Source of the DNA: Thuidium tamariscinum | Lineage: Eukaryota > Streptophyta > Bryopsida > Hypnales > Thuidiaceae | Length of the DNA stretch: 64,000 bases | Direction: 5' to 3' | NCBI GenBank assembly: GCA_947034885.2 | Contig: OX344751.2 | Location: 682,001 to 746,000, forward strand | Shown: one piece after another, positions 1 through 11,829 of the stretch | How positions within the stretch are numbered: position 1 is the first letter of the stretch | Layout: every line of letters starts with the position of its first letter | The notes under the pieces: generated by a model | What the model was told of the DNA's origin: nothing | The model's database searches: none | What the model saw: only the letters and a program-made list of their open reading frames with translations | Program-made: the position numbers and the translations under genes

Positions 1-2592
1 GTTGTAAATCTGAGTTCCCTTGATGATGACGGAGTGCGCAGGAAGATTGACACCCCACGCAAGGGTGGCCGTAGAGACCAAAACCTGTATGTGACCATCT
101 GCAAACAAATCCTCCACTAACGTCCGATCTGCCCTAGCCATACCAGCGTGGTGAATAGCGAACCCATAAGGAAGAAGATCTTTTAAATCGTTATTCTTTA
201 CCACTTCGTTTTCCTTTTGCAAAATTTCACGACTAGCACTATCTTCCTTCAGAAAACGCCCCAGCGTGTCATTTGCCAAAGCTGCGTCCCTGATCGCACG
301 AGCTGTTTTAGCCGTTTCCTTCCTGGAATGGACAAATATAAGAACTTGATGTTTCCCAGCCACTTCCATCACTTTCTCGTAACAGATATCATTCATGAGC
401 TGAAAGCGTTGCAGAGGTTTCCGAACAGTGACTCCGATGTATTGTTGAGCCAAAGGACAGGGTCGATAGCTATTATCAAAATGAAAAAGCCCTTTCTTGT
501 CGTCGACTTTCAAAAACAGCGACACATCTTCATAATTTGGCAGCGTGGCTGATAACCCGACCAAACGAATCATCTCTTGCGTAGTTTCAATCTGCCTCAC
601 TGTTCGTGCCACTATGCTCTCAAGTACAGGCCCTCGATTGTCATGCAGTAGATGAATCTCATCAATGATCAAAAGCTTGACCATTTGAGTGTATGTACGA
701 TCCCCCGACTTCCTCGTAATGATATCCCACTTCTCAGGAGTAGTAACAATGATCTGGGTTTCTTCAATTTGCCCTCTTGAAAGTGTGGCATCCCCAGTCA
801 GTTCTTTCACAGAAACTCCATAAGGCTCCAAACGCTGGGAAAAATTACCCACCATTTCTGCAACAAGAGCCTTCATAGGTGCCACATAGACAATTTTGAA
901 AGAGCTGAGATCAAACGTACCATCAGCCTGCTTCCTCAGACCCAGCTCATGTAAAATGGTGAGCATGGCCACATTGGTCTTACCAGCACCTGTCGGAGCG
1001 CATAAGAGAACGTTTTCCGAGGTAAATAGGGCTGTTTCGTAAACTTTGCTCTGAACCCTGTTTAAAGTCTTCATCCCTTTGAACGCCGGTTGCGCCCAAT
1101 CGGGCATATCAGTAATTTTAACGAGCTCTTCACCCTCCTCAAACGGCTTTGGTTTCAAATACGGCACGTGCACTTCTTCGTAGCCTTTCTTCGGAGTTCG
1201 ATACGAAAGAGCAGGCAGCTCGCACCTCTTGTTTGCCATCAACAATCCTCCTTGATGGAAGGTTAGTTGCTCCAAGTCCAGCAATTGCCGTTGCCCCTTG
1301 AGCCATCCACCCTCTCCTCCTGTGCCACCCATTTCCCGGTCCTTCCTTCGACCTTTATCTTCAGTCTCACCACCATCATCCCTCAGCTTCTTGGCCTCCT
1401 CTCTAATGCTACGTTCCAAGTTCTTTTGTCGCTCTTTCGCCGTTGCCCTGGTAGCATGCAATTGCTCAAGAATCCCTGCTAAAACAGAACCCCCATTGCT
1501 CATCTCTTCCTCTATGCTTTTCTTTGCATCCTCGTCCTCTGCCCGCGCAAGTCGAGTGCACCACACGACCTTGAGACGGTTCCGCAGCAGAAGCTTAATC
1601 AGGTCAAATTTGTCGTAGTCTAGCAGCATGACAAGGCGATTCTCGACTTCACGATCATCCCCTTCTGCCAAGGTACTCAAAACCTCCTCCGCAAGCTTCT
1701 GGCCCAGCTGGGGATCAATGTCGCCATGGGCCTGTGAGATTTTCCTCTGCAGCCAGTACGCGTCAATGTCTTGCACATTCAAACCCTCGTCCGCTTCTTC
1801 CATATCCTCATCGTCCTGTCCACCCATCTGCATAGCGGATGCTTGACGCGTATCCTGACCATCTCCGTCTTCCGCGTCACTTTCCTCTTGCACCTCATCA
1901 TAATCGCTTTCATCCTCTTCTTCCTCCTCCTCAAATTCCACAGCTACCCCAATATCATCATCCAGCGCTTCTCCGGCTCCTTCGGTCCCTGTATCCCCTC
2001 CCTCCGAGTAGTCACTAATGAGTTTCGCTATAGCCACCAGCTGGTGGAACCGCTCAATCGACATCGAGTTCAACAGTTTTTCAATCTCTTTCTTCTTATC
2101 CGAATCCCGATACTTATCGTTCTTCAAGCACCCTAGCACTTCATCCGCCGCGCCCCGCAGAATATCCTGCGGCTGGTCCCCAAACTGCTGCTGAATGGTA
2201 CTCAGCAGGGCCTCGTACGCAGCCCGCGTCTCTTTGGTTTTCGGTCGATACATGCCATCGTCCACAATGGACAGAACGCTCTCCTCTTGGACCTCACGCA
2301 ACCGCTTACTAGACCGCTTCGGCCCATCCTGCCCCGCCTGGTCCTTGTCCTTCGCTTCGCGCTTGCGCCGATGCTTGGTGAGCTTCTCCTCCAGGTCCGC
2401 GGCGCGACCATGATACACGCGATCACCAAACGAGCGAGGATCGATCTTGCCATACAAACTCTCGGGCTCGCCCGTGGGCTCGTGTGTGTCGCGAGGTCGA
2501 GTATCGGTGGTCAACACCAGACTGGAATTGGCGCGATACTCATACTGCTTGAAGCGCGCGTGCGCTTCCGCGCCACCGCCAAGGTGCGCCAT
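1..2592 (-). CDS. BRR2: BRR2-type U5 snRNP DExH-box RNA helicase, N-terminal 864 residues (partial)
   Basis: BRR2 is the ATP-dependent helicase of the U5 snRNP that unwinds U4/U6 during spliceosome activation in the nucleus. One open frame of exactly 864 codons runs from the ATG at 2590-2592 off the left edge with no intron. Visible in order: the plant BRR2 N terminus (MAHLGGGAEAHARFKQYEYR), an acidic linker near residues 215-265, then the first helicase cassette. This has motif I (APTGAGKT, about residue 530), Ia (APMKALVAE), TPEKWD, motif II DEIH (residues 644-647), motif III SATLPN (about 683), VLIFVHSRKET and motif V (STATLAWGVNLP, about 845). Motif VI, the Sec63 units and the second cassette would lie outside the window; full-length family members are about 2,100-2,200 residues. 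The start is the first in-frame ATG and matches the conserved family start. The frame looks fully intact. Confidence 0.96.
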   Translation of the reverse strand, partial: MAHLGGGAEAHARFKQYEYRANSSLVLTTDTRPRDTHEPTGEPESLYGKIDPRSFGDRVYHGRAADLEEKLTKHRRKREAKDKDQAGQDGPKRSSKRLREVQEESVLSIVDDGMYRPKTKETRAAYEALLSTIQQQFGDQPQDILRGAADEVLGCLKNDKYRDSDKKKEIEKLLNSMSIERFHQLVAIAKLISDYSEGGDTGTEGAGEALDDDIGVAVEFEEEEEEDESDYDEVQEESDAEDGDGQDTRQASAMQMGGQDDEDMEEADEGLNVQDIDAYWLQRKISQAHGDIDPQLGQKLAEEVLSTLAEGDDREVENRLVMLLDYDKFDLIKLLLRNRLKVVWCTRLARAEDEDAKKSIEEEMSNGGSVLAGILEQLHATRATAKERQKNLERSIREEAKKLRDDGGETEDKGRRKDREMGGTGGEGGWLKGQRQLLDLEQLTFHQGGLLMANKRCELPALSYRTPKKGYEEVHVPYLKPKPFEEGEELVKITDMPDWAQPAFKGMKTLNRVQSKVYETALFTSENVLLCAPTGAGKTNVAMLTILHELGLRKQADGTFDLSSFKIVYVAPMKALVAEMVGNFSQRLEPYGVSVKELTGDATLSRGQIEETQIIVTTPEKWDIITRKSGDRTYTQMVKLLIIDEIHLLHDNRGPVLESIVARTVRQIETTQEMIRLVGLSATLPNYEDVSLFLKVDDKKGLFHFDNSYRPCPLAQQYIGVTVRKPLQRFQLMNDICYEKVMEVAGKHQVLIFVHSRKETAKTARAIRDAALANDTLGRFLKEDSASREILQKENEVVKNNDLKDLLPYGFAIHHAGMARADRTLVEDLFADGHIQVLVSTATLAWGVNLPAHSVIIKGTQIYN

Positions 2593-2900
2593 GGCGGGGC
2601 AACGCACGCAAGCAGCACGCGAAAACTAAAACCTAAATCAAGACCCCAGCCAAGAGAAAACGGGGGAGAAGCGAAGGAAAGACGACAGAGAAAACGATGG
2701 ACAAATGAAATGTCGGGATGAAGGAGGCAAATAAGGAAGAGGGAAGAGGAGATTAGAGAGGAAAGAAGGGAGTGACCCCCAAGCGATGCTGCGAAAACGA
2801 AGCTCGAGCTGCAACCATGCAACTCTCCGACTTGTGAACAAAACGTCGATTCTAGGGTTTACTTGACCCTCACGAGCTAAACCCCAGATAAAACCCTTGG
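2593..2900 (-). promoter_or_regulatory. 5' leader and proximal promoter of the BRR2 gene, with telo-box
   Basis: This is the sequence just upstream of the helicase start, read on the minus strand. It holds purine/pyrimidine-rich leader DNA and an exact telo-box at 2853-2860 (TAGGGTTT on the plus strand, AAACCCTA in gene orientation). Telo-boxes are common in promoters and leaders of plant growth and translation genes. No clear TATA box was recognised and the transcription start is not determined. Confidence 0.5.
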
Positions 2901-3525
2901 ACCAGAGTTCATCTTCTAGCGTGGTCCCAACCAGTTTTTCTTATTTTATTTATCTTAGGCAGTACATAAAGCGGAAGGATGAAGCTCTTTGTATCCATGG
3001 AAATGGATGAACCTTGTACTCTATGGATGACATTTCATTTACTCATCCAAAGTAATGTACATTGATCCAAAATAGAGCAATATTGTTCAAAAATTTGGTA
3101 GCAAAATCAACAATTCATCCATTGAAAAGTAAGAATATTTTGTCAAATATTACACGCAAAAAAATTTCATCACTTTGGGGCAAAATTTTACTCATTAAAA
3201 GAAACACTAGTCACAACAAAAGACAATCTCACCTTTGGCAAGGTAAGACATTGTTGCAAGTTGATCCATGCATGTTATCATTATTATTTAGAAGGACAAG
3301 CCTATTACCACCTTGATTAGCACTCAAAGAATGGCACATGTTTTTGAGAGTGTTGTGCTTGTTTTACAAATGAGATCCAAGTAGAATTATCATTCTTTGA
3401 TTAAAATTGTACTTTCTATAAATTTTAGAAGTGGTCTATCCTAAAGTTAGAAAACCACTCATAGAATGGGGTCATAATCATTCTATTCATGTCCCATAAC
3501 TACTATCCTATGTATCCAATGGTAC
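2901..3525. other. Intergenic AT-rich DNA
   Basis: AT-rich spacer between the helicase promoter and the first small repeat element. I see no convincing coding frame, RNA gene or repeat boundary here. Confidence 0.4.
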
Positions 3526-3529
3526 TTAA

Positions 3530-4029
3530 CTCCTAAGTGTCTATATTCATCTCTAGAAATGATGGTTTCAAAAAAATCATCATAGAGTACTATTTGGAAG
3601 AATGTTTTGGTGTTCCGTTTTAAACAAAAGTTGTAGGGTTTGAATTTTAGATTCTATCCATACGGTTTGATTTACCAATTAATGTTTTCGTTTTTTGAGC
3701 TTCAAATGGTTTTGAAATGAGGTTCAATTGTCATAGTGATTTTTTGGAATTTTTGTGTTCTTTGATTCTATGACCTCATTTTTGCAATCCCAAATTTGAA
3801 CTAAAGTTAGTGCAATTTTGGCTTGGTAAACCACTTGAGGTACTTCGACATTTGTTAGTCCAAGAAAAATATATACTTTGGTAGCAACAAATCCAACCCT
3901 TAGATAGGACAACAACTTCCTAAAGTATACCTAAAAATTAAGATGACTTTCATCCAAGTTGTAATGAAAAAGAAATATGACCTTCAATTTGTACATTGTC
4001 TTGAAAATGGACGTCAAAGCGCTTAGGGG
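3530..4029 (+). mobile_element. piggyBac-like non-autonomous element (MITE), 500 bp
   Basis: Flanked on both sides by TTAA (3526-3529 and 4030-4033). The ends form a short imperfect inverted repeat: CTCCTAAGTG on the left against CCCCTAAGCG from the right. TTAA duplication plus CCC-starting ends is the piggyBac signature. The left 80 bases closely match, in reverse orientation, the right end of the copy at 15130-15589, so the boundary is shared between copies. There is no transposase frame inside; the 63-residue minus frame is chance. Confidence 0.5.
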
Positions 4030-4033
4030 TTAA

Positions 4034-7000
4034 GTGTTTACCATTAAAGAATTGACACAATATCCCTTGTTGGCATTAGTGTGGTGACTATGTTAGAAAA
4101 TGATCACATTTGGATGGAATTTTTGACAAATTATGGCCAAAAGTAGAATGATGGAATTATGCTTTTATTAGGAATGGCTTGGCTTACTTTAATGTACATT
4201 TCAAAATTTTAATCATATAGCATAAATAGAATGACTTGCATTCTTATTTTAACATAGGCAATTGGTCAAAAAATAACATCTAAAACCTTTCAACCTTGAA
4301 ATGCTATGGTGAACAAAAAAATTTGATGAAAGAAATGAAGAATGCATCTATTTGTTTAGGATTATGATGATTTTTGGTTTAATACTTGGTGATAGGTTTT
4401 TGTCCTTCTAGGAATAACACTTTAATGCATTAAAGTCCAAAGGTTAAATGATGAAATTTTTGTTGTTTCAAGATAAGAAATAAAAATTGCCATTTTGATA
4501 AATCATCCTTAACTTCAATGTAGTTTGGAGTTCAAAGATGGTTATAATTGACAATTTCAATGGAGTTTAAAGAGGATGTCAAAGGTCCGTGTTGCTTAGT
4601 ATACCATATTCATAGGCCAAAGTCAAGACATTGTTGCTAAATATTTATATAAAGCTTCAATAGATAGTCACCATATACTATATAGTCACCATAGATAGTG
4701 AGGCACCATGTCAAAAACAATGAAAACCATACATGATTTATAGAAAGGGTACATGTGTCAATTTTTCATTGGTTGTCAAAATATTATACATATTTCAAAA
4801 GGGATACAGTACCCAGTTTTCTATTGAACGTAAAACTTTTACATTCAATCTAAAACCCTAATTTCTTCAACAACTTCGTCTTCAATCTCATGTCTCATTC
4901 TCCTTAGTTGTCCCTTCACGCTCCTATATTGTCTACGAATGACAAAGAAAGCATCATAAATACAAAAACAAGTGAATAAAAAAGCATTAACAACAAGAAT
5001 AACGAAGACAATCAAATAATAATAATAATAATACAACTATCATAAAATGTCAACATTCAAAATTTCAAACATACTCTAATACTAAATTCCTTATTCAAAA
5101 TTCACAAGCACTTCATTCTACTACAATTCAATTGAAAGAATCAACATGCTTACAAATCGAGATACAAATCACCAAACCCTAAATCTTCTAATTCACCTCA
5201 AAATACATCACACAATGATGCAAATTGCATAACATGACATTGTAGTGCAAAATCTTTTTCTACATGCATCAAGTTGGTTTTCTACTTTTGAAAATGATAT
5301 CAAAATGACTGAATTTCAAGCAAATACAAAACAATAGGTAGTTGGCTCTTCCAAAAGAATATAATAGCTAACAACTTGGTGAAACACTTAAGGTCCTATG
5401 TTTCATCGTTGGCCTATTGTTTGTATTTTGGTTTACTTCGTCTCCTTCCATTGCAGTTTGTAAACACCATAGATAGTAGCTCTCGCAATTTCTAATTTAA
5501 TTTAAAAAAATTCAACATTGTATTAAATTGATTTCAAATTTTCAACTCTTAGCTTCAAAAGCCTTGTTAGTTAATCTGTGCGACAAGGAGGAAGACATTA
5601 TCTTTATACAAATGAGGTAGTGGGAGGTAGAACAAACCATGTGGTATATGTAAATGGTTAAGACTAGTAGGAACTCAACCTCTCATAGTTACATCAAAAG
5701 CAAAAACTAGGTTTGTTGTACAATTTCATACTTCATTTAGACATAGTAAAATGATTTTTTCAAAAAAAATTTAACTAAGCAAATATAAAAAATCACATTA
5801 ATTTTCATCTTCAAGTTATCATTTGAGATTTCAAGACTCCATTCAATGATTATGAACAAATTTGAGAGAGAGGTTAGAAAGGAAATTTTTTGACATTTTC
5901 AAACATCCTTTCAATTTTGTTCATAAATATTTTTTGAAGACACAAAATCACAAATAAATTTTTGGAGATAAAAATTAGATTGAATTCTTGACTTTTGGAG
6001 TTCAAACTATTTTGAAAAAAATAATTCTACTATGCTAAAATAGGGTCTGAAGTTCTACATTGAACACAATTCTTCAATTCTCACTAAATACTAATGTAGG
6101 AAATATTGATGGCAAAGTGGAGAATTTTTTACATTGACAATATATCAATGGCTTCTCCATCAGTATTTTTTTGAAGGTAGGTAGTCTTTTGATTTTTTCA
6201 TGGACTTCCTAAATAGGATGGACATTTCCTTATTTTTGTCAATTAAAATTTGCAAAATTCGATCATTTTCATTATTCATTTTTTTTGGCATCCTTAAAAA
6301 TAGTTTTTTTTCTACCAATCCTGTCCTAAAGCTATGGTATTTGGCTCTACTTCTTTTGTCAACAACCATGTCATAGGTGGTGATACACTTAACAATCAAT
6401 TATTTTCAATAATGGCAAGAAATGAAAGGATATAGGTCACCTAATTTCTATCTTGCAATAATTATTTTACCTTAAATACCTTCACCATATAGGAGTTACT
6501 ATATCTCAATCAAAAGAATCCTATACAAGTAGATGTTACAAGATTTCATGAAAAAATTGAAAAAGGTAGAAGAACTTCATTGAACTAATATATAGAGAAT
6601 TAAGTCAAATAATATCAAATTGCACCAAAAAAAATCAAGCTTTGAGTTTAAGACACCAAGTTTGATGCGTTGTACACTACAAGAGAAAGGGTGTTTTAAG
6701 TAGTGTCCTAGACATCACGTCTTTTAAGTAATGTCTTTTAAGTAAAATTTTACTTAAAACCTTACTTAAAAGACATTATTAAAAGACGTGATGTCTAGAA
6801 CACTACTTAAAACACCCCTTTCTCTTGTAGTGGTAGTATACAAAAATATGTAAATTCAAATTAACAATAGCCTTCAAATTGAAGACAACAAAAAAACTTT
6901 ACAAAATTGACCTCTTATTCACTTCCATTTATTTTTTCATTGTACATTAGAGTTTCGAAGGAATACAAAATAAAGATATCAAGGTTAATACACTTATGTA

Positions 7001-8450
7001 ATTTCAATTAGATACATCTATCCTTTGGATTTTATACATTAAAAACATAAGTCCATTAGATATGGCCCCCATTTTTACCATAATTATTGGTCTGATTCCT
7101 TCAAAGATTGAAGAAATATCAATTTTTTTCACACATAGAGAAGCAATATACAAAATAATAGAACAAAATATTTTAATAAACAATATATTAATTGTTATAA
7201 AGTTTTTAAGCAATCTAAGAGCTCAAGAATAGAAGTGAATACTTTGGCACCTCTAAAACCAACATAAAGTGCATTCATAATTGCCATCATACTAATCTAA
7301 AATATTTGGAATTTTTTTTTAAACAATAACAATAAAGAGGCCCTAAAATGACTATAGCATACAATTTTTAGGGGCAACATCTCATATAAAATAACTAATT
7401 AAAGTTAGAAAAGTAGTTTGGCAATTGATTTCAAAATTATTGAAAATTTTAATTTTTTAATATTAAAAAATTCAAAGCTTTTATTATAGGATCATTAAAA
7501 AAGTAGGAAATTTACTATTTTGAGATTTTCATATAGAACATTTGGAGATTTATTATAATAACAATTCTAAAATTTGCATCCGACCCATTTTCAAATAATT
7601 TGGCATTAGTAAAATTGATTGATTTGTTTTTTCTCTTATTTCTTAAAATGATTTCCAATAAAATTCAACTTTTGATTTTTCTTTTGATTTTGGTTCATTG
7701 TGCTAATAATGTACAATATACTCTTTGATAGTTCTACTCCCAAAAAGTACATTACCTTTTTGAAGTTACTAACACTTTTAAACCACTTCAAAAGTTGCTT
7801 ACTAGAATTCCATCTTACAAAAACACATTACATCATTTACAAAAGAGAGATAAATTTAAACCTATGGTATGACCAAAAAAGCATCACTGTCTTTGTAAGC
7901 CAAACTAACGAAGCTAGCTTTTGACATGCCTAAATTGAAAATTGCAATCCACTCTTACACAAAAGAACCTAAAAAAATCAACTACACATTCTAATAAATG
8001 AGTTTGGCATGAATTTTTGGAGTGTAGCTCATTTTCTTGAACATTCCCTCAAATTTTCTATACTCCATATTTCATAAGACAATACAAACATGAATAGAAT
8101 GAAGTGACCTTGATGACATGAAAAATACACAAATAGTATATAAACAGTGCATTGGACAATTGAAAATGAAGAATAAGGATGAAGCATAAACAAGTAGAAG
8201 GGAAATAAATAAATGATTTTAGTTTAGTAATACACAATTGGCACATTAGATTTAAAAAGTGAAGGTAACAATGCTTCAATGGAATAATATTCTTATAATG
8301 CCTATAAAAATTTAAGATGATATATAGAATGGCTTAATTTACATCTTGAACTCATACACTTATTATAATAATCTCTTTCTTGATTGCCTCCCCTATCATC
8401 ACAAATCCTAAATTTTGAGGATTTCTTGAAAAACATGTTAAGCATTTGTA
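4034..8450. other. Long AT-rich intergenic region
   Basis: About 4.4 kb with no supported gene. It includes an (AAT)n microsatellite near 5017-5033. The segment 5585-5690 resembles one arm of the foldback at 53998-54154. The CACTA-like hairpin at 6675-6832 is listed separately. All frames here are short, AT-driven and without recognisable protein features. Confidence 0.45.
6675..6832. mobile_element. CACTA-like foldback MITE, 158 bp, TSD GTA
   Basis: An almost complete palindrome. It starts CACTACAAGAGAAAGGGTG, ends with the reverse complement, and the arms meet near 6752. A three-base target duplication GTA lies at 6672-6674 and 6833-6835. CACTA ends plus a 3-bp duplication are the signature of the CACTA (En/Spm) superfamily. 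It has no coding capacity and would be moved in trans. Transcribed, it would give a long hairpin RNA. Confidence 0.8.
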
Positions 8451-8639
8451 GATTAGGGACTGCAATTGTGAAAGGCGGGACAATTGGGTAAATTATGTTG
8501 TTTTGACAGTGACACTTGTACGAAGAAGATAAAGTGGCACAATGCGGAGCAATTCACCGGCGACGGAACGGAGCTGAAAGGCCGGGCTGAGCCCACGCAA
8601 GCTTCCGTGCCCAATTTCGAGCTCCCAGCTGCGGCAGCC

Positions 8640-11600
8640 ATGGCCACCCTGACCGTCCCACTCCTCTTCTGCCCCACCGCATCCTCCCTTTCCTCTTCAG
8701 CTGCTGCTCCCAATCGGCCCGGCCTAGTACCGTCTCCTCACGCTGCAAACTTCCCCTGCCGAGTAGTAGTGTCTCCACGGTGCTTCAGTTCCCCGGGCCA
8801 CCTCGATTTCCCGCTCTTCAACGAGCGCCTCCATTTCCAGCGAAGCTCCGCTCTGAATAAGATGGTAAGCATACCTAATTGCGACATCTAATTGCAACAC
8901 TGAAGTGCTATCATTGTATTATTTGAATCCTCAGATTTTAAATGTTCTTGATAGGAAATGAAAGAGGATTTAAACGCAGTAAAGAATGCTCCATTTGGAT
9001 ATCATATGTAAGTGTATTCTATTGCAACACTTAATTGCTATCATTACATTATTAGAGTTGTCAGATTTTAAATGCTCTTGATAGTAAATGAAAGTGGATT
9101 TTAACGCAATGAAGAATGCTCTATTTGGATATCGTATGTAAATGTTTTAGTGTAAAAGTTTTATTGATAGGTGATTCGCAACTGGCATGAGGTGCTGTAC
9201 ATTCTCAGAATCAACATGTCCTCATTTCGGAGTGGCGCATTTAGTTATTTGTCTCAAGTATTTGTGTTTCCCTTCGTGCACCTCATCTCTTAGTGCTGTG
9301 GAAGTCACAGGCTGCGCAAGAATTGGTTGCGAGAGCAGCGGCAGAGTCTGCGCAGGCAGGCAAGGGTGACGGTGTTATTCTTTTAGTCGGAGTCACTGGC
9401 GGAACGGGGAGTTCGGTAGTGAGCGGACTGTTAGCCTCCGGTGTCGAGAGTTCGAAGCTGCGCGTTTTGACGCGATCGCCTGAAGGCACTGCAGCTCGCA
9501 ATCTCGCGGCAATCGGTGTACAGGCGAGTACTGGAGACTTGGACGATGCGGACAGCCTGAATGAAGCTTTGAACGGTAGAGCAATTGATGCAACATCCTA
9601 TCCTGTAGTCCTGCTGCTGAATCACATGTTGATGTTTGTGAAATTGATTCCAATTTCTTCGAATGAAGATCTAGCTTGGTTGAATGCATTACACATTCTG
9701 GATGCTTACAACCGCCTCTCGGCTTTTCCAAATGTGCGTAATTATGCTCATTTAAAATCAATTGGATTGTGGAAATTATTGATAAGCTGGAAAGCTCAAA
9801 TTTAGTACTTTGATCTAGAGTGAACTTCCCATGGCTTGCTGAAGGAAGTAATCCATCCTCTTTTTTATTTTTAAGGAGTCATTCCAAGTGTAATACTTGC
9901 GCTTGAGAAGAATTGACCCCAATTTTGTCGAAAAATTGGCTTCTTAATAGTTGTCCATCTAACGTGAGACTTTAAGTTACATGTCCAGTCAACGGCCATC
10001 GCGTGTATCTTAAGGAAGCCGTTTTTTACAGGAGTGGAAGCCATCTATTGCCATGCTACAAGTAAAGATGGCGCGGAGGCTGATCCTGCAGGCGAACTTC
10101 GAGCGGAGAGACTAGCTAAAGCTGCAGCTTCCGCGGGTGTCAAGCATATCGTTTACAACAGTTCAGGTATTGCTTATATAAATTTAGGGGAGACATATGA
10201 TCTGCCCCTGTTCACGAGAATATTTGATTTTTCTGGCAACTATGTCGTTATAATGTATGAAGAAATGATCTTGAATTTGATTTACTGCTTTGATGAGGCA
10301 ATCTTATTGGTATAGTTACTCGTTCACTGCTCTCTCTTACTGTTTCTTGCAAGATACAATGCTCGAGATTCACGTACGATAGTTATATGAGTAATGGGGA
10401 ATATAGATATGAAACCTCTTGATCTTTGATACGATGGATATGAGTAATCGTGTACGTACTTATTGAAACGCATTTTCATTGAACACGAGCTGGGGGCTTA
10501 CAGGAAGTGTTTACTTGTACAGGAGGTGGTGGACATGGAATTTCTCAGGTGGAGCAGAAACACAACATCGAGAAAATATTTAGGGACTCAGGTATACCGA
10601 CTACCAATCTTCGCGCAACTATGTTCATGGAAGAATTTTGGAAGGTGTACACGAGGCCACAAATTTTGAAAGTAAGAGGGGCTCAAAGTTCCAGTTCTCT
10701 TAATTACGAAATTTTCCCTCGTATTCGTTTGGTTTATTGATCATTGCTGTGGAGTTGCAACCGATTTAGGAGTAGCGAAAGCAGGAAACTATTTTTGCTG
10801 TGAACTTGAACCAGTTTTCTTAAGATTGTAAAGACGTGGACAAGGCCTTTCCTGATGAGTTAATTCATTCTGGTTTGCCTGTCGACGATGCCTTTCCTAC
10901 CTGATGTGCAAGACTTTCTGATAATGTTATTGCCCACGCTCACAGGGGAGATTTCCCTTCAGCATGCCAAGTGACAAGCCCCTACAACTGCTGGCGGTCA
11001 AAGACATGGGCTTAGCCGCAGGAATTGCCTTGAATGAGGTTTGTACATAGTGCACACTTGTCACCAATTTAAGCATGTATTGGATACGTTGGTAACACAT
11101 CAATATTTGTTCATTGTTTAATTATTCTAGAAATCACTGATGAAGTTCTCGTAACAGTTTTATAATTTAACTGCTTCTGATCGTTGACTAGTGATATTGC
11201 GCAGCCAGAGGCGTATGGCAGAGTAAGCTTGGAGCTGGCTGGGGACGAGCTTACTGCAGCACAAATGTGTGAAGCGTACTCAAAAGCTCAGGGTTCTAGC
11301 GTGAGCCATTTTAGTCCTCCTAAGTTTTTGTTCTGGTTTCTCAACAGGTATATTCCCACACAACCTCCATCATAAGTCACCTCACATTATGCTGGCCTGG
11401 GTAGTTTTCCTGTAAATCATCAATCCTTTTGATGTACATGCGTTCTCACTTTATGATAATTAGCCCGTCTTGCTTACCAGCAGGTGTATTGCGTGGGACA
11501 TCATTCATGTTAACTAATGCATCCAGTTCACTTACCCATTTGGATTCGATGTGAAAGCCAGCGTTGTTTTTCCTCGTCTACACTCAATCGCGCGTCTGTA

Positions 11601-11816
11601 ACTGATCAGTATATAGTAGAAAGATTGACAAAGACTCCTCTTGGGTACTGCAGAGACCTGTACAGAATAGCCAAATTTCTTTCTGAGGAAGGATACCATG
11701 CGGACATCAGTGACTGCCGAGGACGTTTCCCAGGGTTGCTCACCTTCGGTGAATTTTTGGATCTTTCCCACTGGGGCGATGCCTCCAGAAGTTATGCTGA
11801 TGGCTTCAAATACTGA
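8640..11816 (+). CDS. Plastid-targeted NmrA-like atypical SDR (NAD(P)-binding Rossmann protein)
   Basis: Seven exons with GT-AG introns and consistent phase: 8640-8864, 9311-9575, 10032-10166, 10523-10671, 10946-11038, 11205-11347, 11654-11816; 390 residues. Exon 1 (75 codons) is Ser/Ala/Pro/Arg-rich with few acidic residues, like a chloroplast transit peptide. The nucleotide-binding loop GVTGGTGSSV is near residue 100. Exon 2 also carries LRVLTRSPEG and the STGDLDDADSL segment typical of NmrA-like proteins. Further on are KHIVYNSSG and GIPTTNLRATMFMEEFW. The C terminus has an AGDELTAAQMCEAYS segment and ends with a conserved-looking EEGYHADISDCR...LLTFGEF stretch. NmrA-like proteins are atypical SDRs that bind NAD(P) as sensors or reduce small molecules. 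The substrate is unknown. The ATG at 8640 is the first in frame. Exon 1 and the exon 2 acceptor are the least certain parts. Confidence 0.85.
8888..9148 (+). repeat. Two-copy tandem duplication (period about 130 bp) inside intron 1
   Basis: The stretch beginning at 8888 recurs at 9019. Both units contain TTGCAACAC, TCAGATTTTAAATG, a GATAGNAAATGAAAG block and TTTGGATATCNTATGTAA. The copies differ at many positions, so the duplication is not recent. It lies entirely within the first intron of the NmrA-like gene. Confidence 0.75.
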
Positions 11817-11829
11817 GAGTCTGATGTAC

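Noticed and set aside
8484..8639. Extension of the NmrA-like protein upstream to 8484
   Set aside because: The frame is open but has no ATG before 8640, and the extra residues do not look like a transit peptide.
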